Below, one piece after another: positions 8,096-15,970 of a stretch of DNA of 64,000 nucleotides; positions within the stretch are counted from its first letter, which is position 1; each line of letters starts with the position of its first letter. Position numbers and translations under genes: made by a program. The stretch is from Acidicapsa ligni (lineage in GTDB: Bacteria; Acidobacteriota; Terriglobia; Terriglobales; Acidobacteriaceae), in assembly GCF_025685655.1 (NCBI RefSeq), contig NZ_JAGSYG010000007.1:124001-188000 (forward strand). The letters run 5' to 3'. The notes under the pieces were generated by a model, which was not told the DNA's origin, searched no databases, and saw nothing but the letters and a program-made list of their open reading frames with translations.

Positions 8096-8553
8096 GACGG
8101 GATTGGGAGCATCTACTCAAAGAGTTTGTGTCCGTGGAATGAAGCGCCTGTGCTGACTCGATTACAAGCGCCAGAGATACTCATGTCTACGCCCTCGTCG
8201 TCGAGTACGACGGCTTGAGGATTCCCCTCTACGTCGGGCAGACGCGGCGGCTTCTCGGCCGGGTTGGGGACTATCACTCTGCTCAGTTTTATGCGCCTAC
8301 TGATTTCTGCGTAGGTGAGGCCATCAAGTATCTGCGTGGGGAAAAACAGTGCCGCATCGATTTCCTATACCGATCCTCCGAATCGCACCGTAAGGATGAA
8401 AAGGTGCTGATCCGCGAACTTCTGCTGGCCGGGTGTACCCTGCTGAACGTCCTCAGCTCATTCGATTACAAGAGCGCGGAGAAGTCTGACGAGCGGCTGT
8501 TAGTCCACAGGTTCTTCGACATGGCTTTGGATCGGGCTCGTATAGCTGGATAA
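8092..8553 (+). pseudogene. GIY-YIG nuclease-like gene interrupted by an in-frame TGA
   Basis: The frame opens with ATG at 8092, overlapping the previous stop as ATGA, and encodes MRRDWEHLLKEFVSVE. It meets TGA at 8140-8142 and then continues open in the same frame to 8553. After the stop come VYALVV and PLYVGQTRRLLGRVGDY, which match the two GIY-YIG motifs (VYA for GIY, YVG for YIG) and the following arginine helix. The next possible start, TTG at 8215, would remove the first motif. TGG to TGA is a single-base change, so a recent nonsense mutation is the simplest reading. Readthrough or a sequencing error are alternatives. The family assignment is moderate. Confidence 0.62.
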
Positions 8554-8616
8554 GCTGCGTACTACGGGCCTCTCAGTGCAGTCCGTCCAGCCGAGCGCTG
8601 CGCGTTATCATTTCCT

Positions 8617-9546
8617 GTGGCTAAGCAGAAGAAACAGCATCTCATTCCGAACTGCTACCTGAAAGCGTGGTGCGATCCGGTTGTACCGCCGGGTCAGAGC
8701 CCGTTCATCTGGCGAATCCCCAAGGATGGAGGGGAGCCTTTTCGCCGGTCGCCAGAGAAGTCCTTCACCGCTACCGACAAATACACGATCAAAATGCCGA
8801 ACGGTGAGAGGAACTTGATAATCGAAGATACGCTCGCTGAGCTTGAGAGTAAATTCGTTCAAGTGCGCGACCGAATCAGTAAACGGGACCCGTTGAGCGA
8901 TGTTGATCGGGCGACGCTTTGCCTGTTCACCGCAGCTATGCACTCCCGAACAAACAAAGCTGGCGAACACTGGCAAAAGACGCAGCAAGAGATGCACGAT
9001 CAGGTGGTCGCAATGGAAAAGGCGGCGGGTGCAGAGCCGCACACGTCTCTGGAGACGGCGGCACTACTTAAAAACGCTCATCAATTCTTCCTTGCCATGA
9101 GCCTTGAGAACGAAGCGCCGTTGTATTTCCAAATGAACCTGACGATCATGGTCACCAACGATCCCATCGGCTTCATCACCTCTGATGCGCCCTGCTCTTG
9201 GTACAACCCAAAGGCCCATACCATGCCGCCTTTTTATCGCAGCCCTGGTTTGATGCAAAACGATATAGAGGTAACGATGCCGCTCACTCCGCAACTCATG
9301 CTGATGTTCTCACACCATACGTTCGAGCCCTATGTAGAAGTCGGTCAGTTCTTCGTTGAACATGCCAATCACCGGATCAGGGCGTTCGCGGAGAAGGAAT
9401 TCGTTTCTTGGAAAGGCATCTCTCGTCCAGAGTGGTTCGTTCAGCGCGAACTACCGACAGACGCATGGGAAAACACAGAAGCGGGTAAGAAGGCTTTGCG
9501 CGAGCAAGCTGAGTGGGATGAGATGCGGAAACAGGCTGGTTCGTAG
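8617..9546 (+). CDS. DUF4238 domain protein
   Basis: This 309-residue protein starts with GTG at 8617. Its N-terminus KKQHLIPNCYLKAWC matches the 'H-IP-YL--F' opening of DUF4238, and the later segment FITSDAPCSWYNP matches that family's 'TSD-P' signature. DUF4238 proteins occur sporadically in islands and near defence genes; the biochemical role is unknown. The gene stands alone after the GIY-YIG remnant and 58 bp before the next gene on the same strand. No signal peptide or membrane segment is visible. Confidence 0.75.
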   Translation: MAKQKKQHLIPNCYLKAWCDPVVPPGQSPFIWRIPKDGGEPFRRSPEKSFTATDKYTIKMPNGERNLIIEDTLAELESKFVQVRDRISKRDPLSDVDRATLCLFTAAMHSRTNKAGEHWQKTQQEMHDQVVAMEKAAGAEPHTSLETAALLKNAHQFFLAMSLENEAPLYFQMNLTIMVTNDPIGFITSDAPCSWYNPKAHTMPPFYRSPGLMQNDIEVTMPLTPQLMLMFSHHTFEPYVEVGQFFVEHANHRIRAFAEKEFVSWKGISRPEWFVQRELPTDAWENTEAGKKALREQAEWDEMRKQAGS

Positions 9547-9604
9547 CAGGTGCATCGTGTGGCGTTCCGCTCCTGTTACGATTCTGTCGAGGCGCAGATA
9601 GGAC

Positions 9605-10561
9605 ATGGCAGGTGGGCAGGCGACGCCAAAGGGCGATGAATCGAAGAAGAAACCGATGACAGCAGAAGAGTTCGTCACAAAGGCACCTCTCTACGTAAAG
9701 GTGCCAATCAGCTTTTATCCGCCGAGGGAAATCAGCTTCGATTGCTGGCACGAAAAGTGCGGCAAAGAAACAAGCTGGGTTAGAACCGATGAAGTCGTTG
9801 TAGTTGGTTCTGGTAGCGAGAGGGGCGCTCGACCTGCCGACTACGACCTAAAATCATGTTCCTACATCTGCATTAAGTGTCAGCACTCCGTGCTAACTAT
9901 CGTTTATCGGGATATGCAACGGGGCAAGACGGTCGTGCGGCCAAGACTGGGAACCGGAATGTCCAGCAGACCCTCGACCCCTCCGGCCAGCGTGGATGTG
10001 GTCACGGAAGTGATGAAGGTTGGACAGTACCCGGCTCCATCCGTAGTCTTACCCAAGGATTTAGAGCGCAACCTCGGCGAGGATGCGGCTCAATTCTACC
10101 GTCGTGCCCTCGTTTGCCGAAACAATGGCTTCGGCCTAGCGGCAGCGACTTATATCCGGCGCGTGGTGGAGGACAAGACGAACGAGCTGATCGAGCTTGC
10201 CGCTGAAGTGGCAGAATCGCATCAGTTGGATGAAGCAACGGTTGCCGCAATCAGGAAGGCGGCCGACTCGACGGTTTACACGCGATTTGAGGACAAACTG
10301 CAATACGCCAGCACAGTTTTCCCGGATACACTTCTGGTCGGCAGTTATAACCCTCTGGCAACGCTCTACAGCCTAGTCAGCAAAGGCATCCACGGTCTGA
10401 GCGAGGAAGAATGTATAGCGATTGCCGACGATACATCGGCGGTTTTTGACTACGTGTTCGCAAAGCTCAGGGCAGACATGACGGAGCGAAATAAGTTCGT
10501 CGAGCGCATGAAAAGGCTCAACCAGCCGGACAAGAAGCCGGAGCCCTCCCCGGCGGAATAG
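9605..10561 (+). CDS. Hypothetical protein with two CxxC-like pairs and a DUF4145/HEPN-like C-terminal domain
   Basis: This is a 318-residue soluble protein. The N-terminal half carries paired cysteines (CWHEKCGK and CSYICIKCQ) that could form a zinc ribbon. The C-terminal half has the motif FYRRALVCRNNGFGLAAATY followed by a helix with IRRVVEDK and, later, VSKGIHGLSEEECI. That arrangement resembles helical DUF4145/HEPN-like domains seen in hypothetical and abortive-infection proteins. The likeness is my recognition of a pattern, not a database result. It follows the DUF4238 gene on the same strand and converges on the next gene. Confidence 0.55.
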   Translation: MAGGQATPKGDESKKKPMTAEEFVTKAPLYVKVPISFYPPREISFDCWHEKCGKETSWVRTDEVVVVGSGSERGARPADYDLKSCSYICIKCQHSVLTIVYRDMQRGKTVVRPRLGTGMSSRPSTPPASVDVVTEVMKVGQYPAPSVVLPKDLERNLGEDAAQFYRRALVCRNNGFGLAAATYIRRVVEDKTNELIELAAEVAESHQLDEATVAAIRKAADSTVYTRFEDKLQYASTVFPDTLLVGSYNPLATLYSLVSKGIHGLSEEECIAIADDTSAVFDYVFAKLRADMTERNKFVERMKRLNQPDKKPEPSPAE

Positions 10562-10597
10562 GATCCTCGGTAGTGTGGGTGATTCCCCTCTCTTTGC

Positions 10598-11542
10598 TCA
10601 CTGGAGAAAAGCAACCGGCTCATACAAGCTCACGATCGTATCGATGACGTGATAGAGCCGAATTGCTTCAATACGCTCGTTGGGCGGAACTTGTAGTCCG
10701 TGCATAATGCCTTTTCGCCGAATGCCAACCTTCCCACTGAACTGCGCGTTGTACTGCTCGTAGTGATCTTCGGTAAATGAGACAACGGACTTCATCGCAA
10801 AAGCGATCTCCCCTTGTTCGCCAATCTCCTTGTACCTCTTCCGGACGGTCTTCGTCATATCCGTAGAAGGAAACGGACGCGGTGCATCCAGTTGTCGAAG
10901 TGCATGTTCAAGTACGGAGACCAGCAATGGAATCACGAGCGCATATTGCTCGTTTCGGAAAGAGACGAACGACTGTTCCAGCCCGGTCGAAAAAAGGTTG
11001 AGACATTCAACTCGTTTCAGCCGCTCTTCGATACCTTGCAGGGCAGCGTCCGTTTCTTCGTAATACGTCAGCATATAGGCGTTCGCCGCCTCTGCGTCCG
11101 GACATTCGGAAAGATGCAGGATGACAGAAAGCCCCATATCTTCGGTCACTGTCCAACCGAGATGGCCGATCTCACCGGAGCTTTCAAGAGCCTTTTGGAT
11201 ACGCGGCAAAGCCTGTGCCATCTGATCGATCTGCTCACGATGGTCAACTAACCATTGCCCGACACGAACCTGCGCGGCCCGCATCGTTTCAAAGAACGAT
11301 GCGATTGGTTCCATATACATATCAATGGTTTGTTTGACTTCAAATGCCAGCCGCGCAAAGGCCGCCGCCGCCGCTTGAATCTCCTGTATCGCAGGAATGT
11401 TCTGCAATGCGGAGAGATTCATCGCAGTTTCCTGCGCTGCGATGACCCGTTGATTCGCTTTCACGAGCTTCTTGAGTTCTTCGTCGATCACGGAACGCAT
11501 GGCTGCTTTATCGTCCATAGGCTCCATTCTGCACTTTTCCAT
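10598..11542 (-). CDS. Hypothetical helical protein with a HEPN-type R-x4-H motif
   Basis: This 314-residue, mostly alpha-helical protein is without a recognised name. Near the C-terminus it has RRKGIMHGLQV, giving R-x4-H followed by glycine, the catalytic pattern of HEPN ribonuclease domains. Upstream helices such as QYALVIPLLVSVLEHALR resemble the HEPN scaffold in abortive-infection-like proteins. The N-terminal 100 residues form long helices that may be coiled coil. It is convergent with the previous gene and divergent from the ArdC operon. RNase activity is inferred from one motif only. The start could be the ATG at 11542 or the one at 11527. Confidence 0.55.
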   Translation of the reverse strand: MEKCRMEPMDDKAAMRSVIDEELKKLVKANQRVIAAQETAMNLSALQNIPAIQEIQAAAAAFARLAFEVKQTIDMYMEPIASFFETMRAAQVRVGQWLVDHREQIDQMAQALPRIQKALESSGEIGHLGWTVTEDMGLSVILHLSECPDAEAANAYMLTYYEETDAALQGIEERLKRVECLNLFSTGLEQSFVSFRNEQYALVIPLLVSVLEHALRQLDAPRPFPSTDMTKTVRKRYKEIGEQGEIAFAMKSVVSFTEDHYEQYNAQFSGKVGIRRKGIMHGLQVPPNERIEAIRLYHVIDTIVSLYEPVAFLQ

Positions 11543-12004
11543 GACTTCCAGGTGGAACGTCGCGATGCTCTGTTAGCTGCGGCGAAGCTATCAGAATCAC
11601 CTTGCGTCGATTGACGGAGATCATTTCCCCACACCAACGGACAAACGCCTGCTCAAGCTGAATCTGATGGAGGACGTCTCCTCCCTTGTCTCCAGCCGCG
11701 TAGCGTCTTTCGCCACCCTCCTCAGCGGGGAGGTCCACCCTCCCCGCAACGCCCCACCGGGTAGAACAAGCAAAAGCTGCTAAGGGGAGCTTCGCCCCTC
11801 GCGCCTGCAAGCCACTCCCCAATCTTCCGCGCTTCGCTTGTGCAGACCTCCGCTGCGCTCCGCCCTCCGCCTTGCTCCGGGTGGGGATACCCCTCGGCTT
11901 GCACTTGCTACCCCCCACCTTCGCCAGGAGGCGTTCGGCATGTACATGCCGCGTTTCAACGCGGACGTGCAACAGCAACCGCAACCACGAGGGAGAAGCA
12001 AGCG
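11543..12004. other. GC-rich intergenic region upstream of the ArdC operon
   Basis: This 462-bp stretch has no convincing gene; the open frames through it have poor codon structure. It contains a small hairpin AGGGG-N7-CCCCT near 11792 and a long C/T-rich stretch. It probably carries the promoters of the two divergent genes, but I cannot point to clear boxes. Confidence 0.4.
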
Positions 12005-12991
12005 ATGAAGAAGCCAAGCACCAGCCGCAGACCGAACATCTACCAGACCGTCACCGACCGCATTCTCTCCAGCCTTAAGGCTGGCGTCATTCCGTGGGAG
12101 AAGCCGTGGCAGACCCCACACTTTATCGGAGGCCCGTTCCCGCGCAACTTCCGTACCGGGAAACCGTATCGCGGCATCAACGTATTTTTGCTTTGGTCCA
12201 GTCCCTATAACTCTCCCTTCTGGCTCACCTTCAAACAAGCGCAGGAGCTAAAAGGCACCGTCCGCAAGGGAGAGAAAGGGACGCAGATTGTCTTTTACAA
12301 ACAGCTACGTGACCGTAGGAAGGAAGACGAAAGCATCCGCGAAGCGGACGACCGCGCCCCCTTTGTTCTCTGCTACTACACCGTCTTCAACGTCGAGCAG
12401 TGCGACGGCCTCACGCTCCCGCAAATCATCGAGCAGCCCACCGCCGCCCCGGAGATCGACGCGGACGAGACGTGCGAAGCCATCGTTACCGGATGGGAGA
12501 ACCGCCCCGGCCTTCATCTGACCAGTGCGACCGAGTGCCGCGCTTACTACCGGCCAAGCACCGATTCCGTCCACATGCCCGTCCGCTCCCGCTTCGTGGA
12601 TGCCCCCCACTACTACAGCACCCTGTTTCACGAGCTAGTCCACAGCACAGGCCACGAAAGCCGCTTGAATCGCACCTTTGGCGACCGCTTCGGAGATGAC
12701 CTCTACAGCAAGGAAGAACTGGTAGCCGAGATGGGCGCGGCCTTCCTTTGCGCCATCGCGGAGATTGCAGACGAACACACCGACCGCAACACCACCGCCT
12801 ATATCCAGAGCTGGATTTCCAAGCTGGAAGAGGATAACCGCCTCATCGTTCACGCCGCCGCCAATGCTCAAAGAGCGGTGGATTCGATCCTCGGCACCAC
12901 GTTTGCGGAAGAGGAAGAAGAATACGCCGCCAACGTCACCGTGTTGCAGTCGCCCGTCCATGTAGCGGCGGAACTTGCGGAGGTGGCCTAA
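12005..12991 (+). CDS. ardC: ArdC-like antirestriction protein (ssDNA-binding domain plus zinc metallopeptidase)
   Basis: This 328-residue protein has the standard two-part ArdC build. Residues about 10-130 form the ssDNA-binding ArdC N-terminal domain (IYQTVTDRILSSLKAGVIPW, RGINVFLLW, KGEKGTQIVFYK). Residues about 170-300 form a zincin with the motif HELVH at 209-213, followed by STGHESRL. ArdC proteins are carried by conjugative plasmids and protect incoming single-stranded DNA or block host restriction. The ATG at 12005 is chosen because the in-frame upstream extension is low-complexity. The stop overlaps the next start (TAATG), and ParB follows, so this is a plasmid-maintenance type module. 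Confidence 0.88.
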   Translation: MKKPSTSRRPNIYQTVTDRILSSLKAGVIPWEKPWQTPHFIGGPFPRNFRTGKPYRGINVFLLWSSPYNSPFWLTFKQAQELKGTVRKGEKGTQIVFYKQLRDRRKEDESIREADDRAPFVLCYYTVFNVEQCDGLTLPQIIEQPTAAPEIDADETCEAIVTGWENRPGLHLTSATECRAYYRPSTDSVHMPVRSRFVDAPHYYSTLFHELVHSTGHESRLNRTFGDRFGDDLYSKEELVAEMGAAFLCAIAEIADEHTDRNTTAYIQSWISKLEEDNRLIVHAAANAQRAVDSILGTTFAEEEEEYAANVTVLQSPVHVAAELAEVA

Positions 12992-13407
12992 TGCAGACCA
13001 TCCTCGACATTCTCAAGAAGGCCGGAGGGTGGCACCCCGGCCTGTATCTCAAGATCGACAACGCCCCATATATGGAGCTTGTCATCGAGGCGATGGACGA
13101 GTCGGGACCGATGGGACTCCCCGCTATCTCCGTAGCGCACTACGGCGAACAGAACGGCGACCTCATGCGTGACCCCGAGATGTGTTTCGAGCTTGGTTTT
13201 GCGGGAGGTGCGCACTTAGACCCTTGGTACTGGCGCAACGATTACGTTGCCGTCGAGCAATGGAGCCGCAACATCGTCCGTGACCACTACGTGTTCCTCT
13301 TCCAGTTGCATGAGCAGCACGTCCGCTTTGCGAAGACATGGGACAACAACCTGCGCTTGCAGGGATTTTCCGAAGTCTTCGATCCGCACAAACACATACG
13401 CGGATAG
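12991..13407 (+). CDS. DUF6908-like plasmid-associated protein
   Basis: This 138-residue protein's start overlaps the ardC stop as TAATG. The N-terminus MQTILDILKKAGGWHPGLYL and the block VAHYGEQNGDLMRDPEMCFE match a small family (DUF6908) found beside ArdC and ParB on plasmids and integrated elements. The function is unknown. The C-terminal part (WSRNIVRDHYVFLFQLHEQH) is helical. Conserved position within the operon suggests a role in plasmid maintenance or transfer, which is inference. Confidence 0.7.
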   Translation: MQTILDILKKAGGWHPGLYLKIDNAPYMELVIEAMDESGPMGLPAISVAHYGEQNGDLMRDPEMCFELGFAGGAHLDPWYWRNDYVAVEQWSRNIVRDHYVFLFQLHEQHVRFAKTWDNNLRLQGFSEVFDPHKHIRG

Positions 13408-13492
13408 CCCAAGTTCCCCGCCCACGGAGCGGAGACAGGGTAGCGTGTCCGCCCCACAACTTCACAGCACAACCACGCCCAAGGAGGGCATC

Positions 13493-15115
13493 ATGCAGGA
13501 TTCGAGCGCATTCCAGTACATCGCCATCGATCAGATTCACGAGTCCACCACCAACCCACGCCTCACCTTCGATCAGTCGAAGTTGGAGGAGCTTGCCGAG
13601 TCTATCCGGCAGCATGGCCTCATTCAGCCTGTCACCGTGCGGCCCAACGCAAGCGGCTTTGAGATCGTCGCAGGAGCAAGGCGCTTCCGTGCCTCGCAGC
13701 TTGCCGAACTCTTCTCCATTCCTGCCCGTATCGTCGAACTGGACGACGCCGCCGCAATGGAGTGGCAGCTCGTTGAAAATTCGCAACGAGTCGACGTGCA
13801 TCCGTATGAGGAGGCACAAGGCTTCCAACGATTGCTCGACATGCCCGGCTATGACGTGGCCGCGCTCGTCTTGAAGTCTGGCAAAAGCGCATCGCACATC
13901 TACGCCCGTCTGTCTCTCTTGCAACTCATCCCCGAGGTGGCCGAAGCCTTCGTGCAGGAACGCATCACGGCCAGCCATGCGAACTTGCTTGCACGTCTGC
14001 CCCAGGAGCACCAAGCTACCGCCTTTGAGCAGTGCTGGCGTAAGGACTGGCAGGACAAAGAGCCGCATCTTCTCCCGGCCAAGCATCTTTCCGCTTGGAT
14101 CGAGACCAACCTCTATCTCGCCCTTGCGGATGCTCCTTTCGACCGTGAGGACACCTCCCTAAACACCTCTGCCGGAGCTTGCGTGACTTGCCCCCGCCGC
14201 AGCGGTTTCAATACGTCCCTCTTCTCCGATGTGCAGGGCGACCAGTGCCTCGACGGTCTCTGCTACCAGACCAAAGTTGCCGCGTACATCGACCGTGAGT
14301 TGGCCGCACATCCGCACCTTGTCCAAATCGAGACGACGTGGCGACCTGCGAAAGAACAACGCCCCGGCGTTCTCGCCAAGCACTCCTACCGCGAACTCGA
14401 CACGCCCGACAACCCGGACGCAGAGCCGCCGTGCGAACACACCAAATCCGCATTGATCGTCTTCGGACGCCATGCCGGAAAAACCATCACCGTTTGCACC
14501 GATGACGAATGCCCGGTGCATGATCCCGCCACGGCTGCTCGTGTCAGTAAGCAAGAAGCGGAATACGAACAGCGTCGTAAGGAGCATGAAGCGGAACAGC
14601 GGCGACGCGAGGAGGAACGCGAAGCCGATTTGGAGAAGCAACAGAAGCACTACGAAGCCGAACAGAAGCGACGGGAGAAGTTGAGCAAGGCACGGACAGC
14701 GACCTTCGAGCGCATTCTCGACCAAGCCCCAGCCATGTTCACCACCGCGCAGCTTCGCACCTTCCTGCGCTTGCTTGTCTACATCGACCCGTACAGCTTC
14801 CTTGAGGAGGTAGCTAGCCACTTCGCCGGGAACGACGAAAACGCACAGCAGACCGACGAGGAAATCGTACTCGCCGCACTGGAAAACACCGCAGACGACA
14901 AGCTAACCAGCTTTGCCCTGCGTCTGGCCCTCATCGACCACGTCAGCATCCCCCGCGAAAACGAACCAGACCCATTGTCCGAGGCCGAGGGCGTATTCGC
15001 TCCACCACAGCCGAAGTCTTCCAAGCCAAAGAGTGCGAGCAAATCTAAGGAGACGCCCAAGCTCGTCAAGACTCCTCAGAAAAAAAGCCCTGCCAAGAAG
15101 CAGAAGGCGGCGTAA
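13493..15115 (+). CDS. parB: ParB/RepB/Spo0J-family partition protein
   Basis: This is a 540-residue plasmid-type ParB. An AAGGAGG ribosome-binding site at 13481 fixes the ATG at 13493. The N-terminal CTPase domain includes NPRLTF and IVAGARRFRAS, equivalent to the GERR box but with alanine. A KorB-like helix-turn-helix follows at about 125-190 (VLKSGKSASHIYARLSLL). The middle has cysteine pairs (CVTCPRRSG, DQCLDGLCY) typical of plasmid ParB proteins. A long glutamate/arginine-rich coiled coil and a lysine-rich tail end the protein. No ParA is visible in this window, so it may act as a transcriptional or structural DNA-binding protein or rely on a ParA elsewhere. Confidence 0.9.
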   Translation: MQDSSAFQYIAIDQIHESTTNPRLTFDQSKLEELAESIRQHGLIQPVTVRPNASGFEIVAGARRFRASQLAELFSIPARIVELDDAAAMEWQLVENSQRVDVHPYEEAQGFQRLLDMPGYDVAALVLKSGKSASHIYARLSLLQLIPEVAEAFVQERITASHANLLARLPQEHQATAFEQCWRKDWQDKEPHLLPAKHLSAWIETNLYLALADAPFDREDTSLNTSAGACVTCPRRSGFNTSLFSDVQGDQCLDGLCYQTKVAAYIDRELAAHPHLVQIETTWRPAKEQRPGVLAKHSYRELDTPDNPDAEPPCEHTKSALIVFGRHAGKTITVCTDDECPVHDPATAARVSKQEAEYEQRRKEHEAEQRRREEEREADLEKQQKHYEAEQKRREKLSKARTATFERILDQAPAMFTTAQLRTFLRLLVYIDPYSFLEEVASHFAGNDENAQQTDEEIVLAALENTADDKLTSFALRLALIDHVSIPRENEPDPLSEAEGVFAPPQPKSSKPKSASKSKETPKLVKTPQKKSPAKKQKAA

Positions 15116-15148
15116 GCGAAATGGGAGCGGCGACGCCCCCATTTCGCT
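15115..15148 (+). terminator. Hairpin directly after parB
   Basis: AGCGAAATGGG (15115-15125) and CCCATTTCGCT (15138-15148) form a perfect 11-bp stem starting at the last base of the parB stop codon. There is no T-tract. It is a likely transcription end or mRNA-stabilising structure. Confidence 0.55.
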
Positions 15149-15206
15149 CAATCACAGCTTGTCCGGAGTTTCTCTTCTGGCACAACAACGGCGCTTCCGC
15201 GCCGCG

Positions 15207-15235
15207 CCGGGAGAAACCGCTTTGGTTTCTCCCGG
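15207..15235. repeat. Perfect 12-bp inverted repeat near the element boundary
   Basis: CCGGGAGAAACC (15207-15218), loop GCTTT, then GGTTTCTCCCGG (15224-15235). It lies about 55 bp before the point where oxidoreductase homology starts, so it could be a terminator or part of the end structure of the inserted DNA. Confidence 0.45.
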
Positions 15236-15291
15236 ACTCTCATCCCGCCTTCTCTCCGGCCTCCGCTCGCTGGCTGCGCGGCAGGACGACG

Positions 15292-15840
15292 TTCCCCCTT
15301 CCCTTGGTCGCGACAACCGGAGATCAATTGATTCGCGCCACGAAGGTTGAAAAGGGACAGACCATTCTACTAACGGGTGCCGTGGGGAGCGTCGGACGTA
15401 TGGCACTGTTTTCCGCGCTCGAGATCGGAGCTAAAGTCATCGCGGGTGTCCGCAAGGCCCAGATCAACGAAGCCCTCAAGGCGGGCGCAACCGAAGCGAT
15501 TGATGTGAATGATGACGCCGCGATCGCGAAACTTCCAGTGTTGGACGCGGTCGCCGACACAGTTGGCGGAACAGTTACGACGAAAATCATCGGCAAAGTG
15601 AAACCCGGCGGCTTCCTCGCAACGGTGACATCGGCACCAGCGAACGCCTCTGAGTTCAAAGTTACGGTCAAGGCCATTAGCTCTGCGCCCGACCCAAAGG
15701 CCTATGTCCACTATGGAACTGCAGTCCGCGACGGAAAGCTTGTGTTGCCTATCGAAAAGACCTTTCCGATGGCTGAAGCTGCCGAAGCTCAGGCATTTGC
15801 GGAAAAGGGAAACGTCGGCAAGGTCGTCCTGACGGCCTGA
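15292..15840 (+). pseudogene. N-terminally truncated zinc-type quinone oxidoreductase / medium-chain dehydrogenase
   Basis: From about 15292 the frame encodes the C-terminal 182 residues of an MDR-family NAD(P)H:quinone reductase. It shows the end of the GroES-like domain (LPLVATTGDQLI), the Rossmann motif LLTGAVGSVGRM, and the family segments VIAGVRKAQ, AVADTVGG, VKPGGFLATV and AVRDGKLVLPIE. The first 110-130 residues normal for this family are absent. The frame continues upstream into unrelated GC-rich DNA, so an open frame from 15121 exists but its first 57 residues are not dehydrogenase-like. The gene was cut by insertion or deletion and is probably inactive, since the catalytic domain is missing. 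Confidence 0.8.
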
Positions 15841-15853
15841 CTCGCTCGATTCA

Positions 15854-15895
15854 CGTTTCTGTGTGTTTCAGGCCCGCCCGAAACACACAGAAACG
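15854..15895. terminator. Strong 16-bp hairpin between convergent genes
   Basis: CGTTTCTGTGTGTTTC (15854-15869) and its exact complement GAAACACACAGAAACG (15880-15895) flank a 10-base loop. It lies between the truncated oxidoreductase and the convergent M13 peptidase gene and can serve both as a bidirectional terminator. Confidence 0.75.
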
Positions 15896-15970
15896 CTTAT
15901 CCATTGCCAGGTGTCTCCAGAAAGATCCTCTTCGGTGACATAGCCACAAGAGGACGCAAATTGGTTAGGG

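Noticed and set aside
8215..8553. TTG-initiated intact GIY-YIG gene
   Set aside because: This start would remove the first GIY-like motif, which lies upstream in the same frame, so a broken longer gene is the better reading.
15284..15291. GGACGACG at the oxidoreductase junction, resembling the tRNA-Asp attachment core
   Set aside because: Only 8 bp match and the flanks differ. The 12-bp copy at 33929 is far better, so a 20-kb island between these points is not supported.
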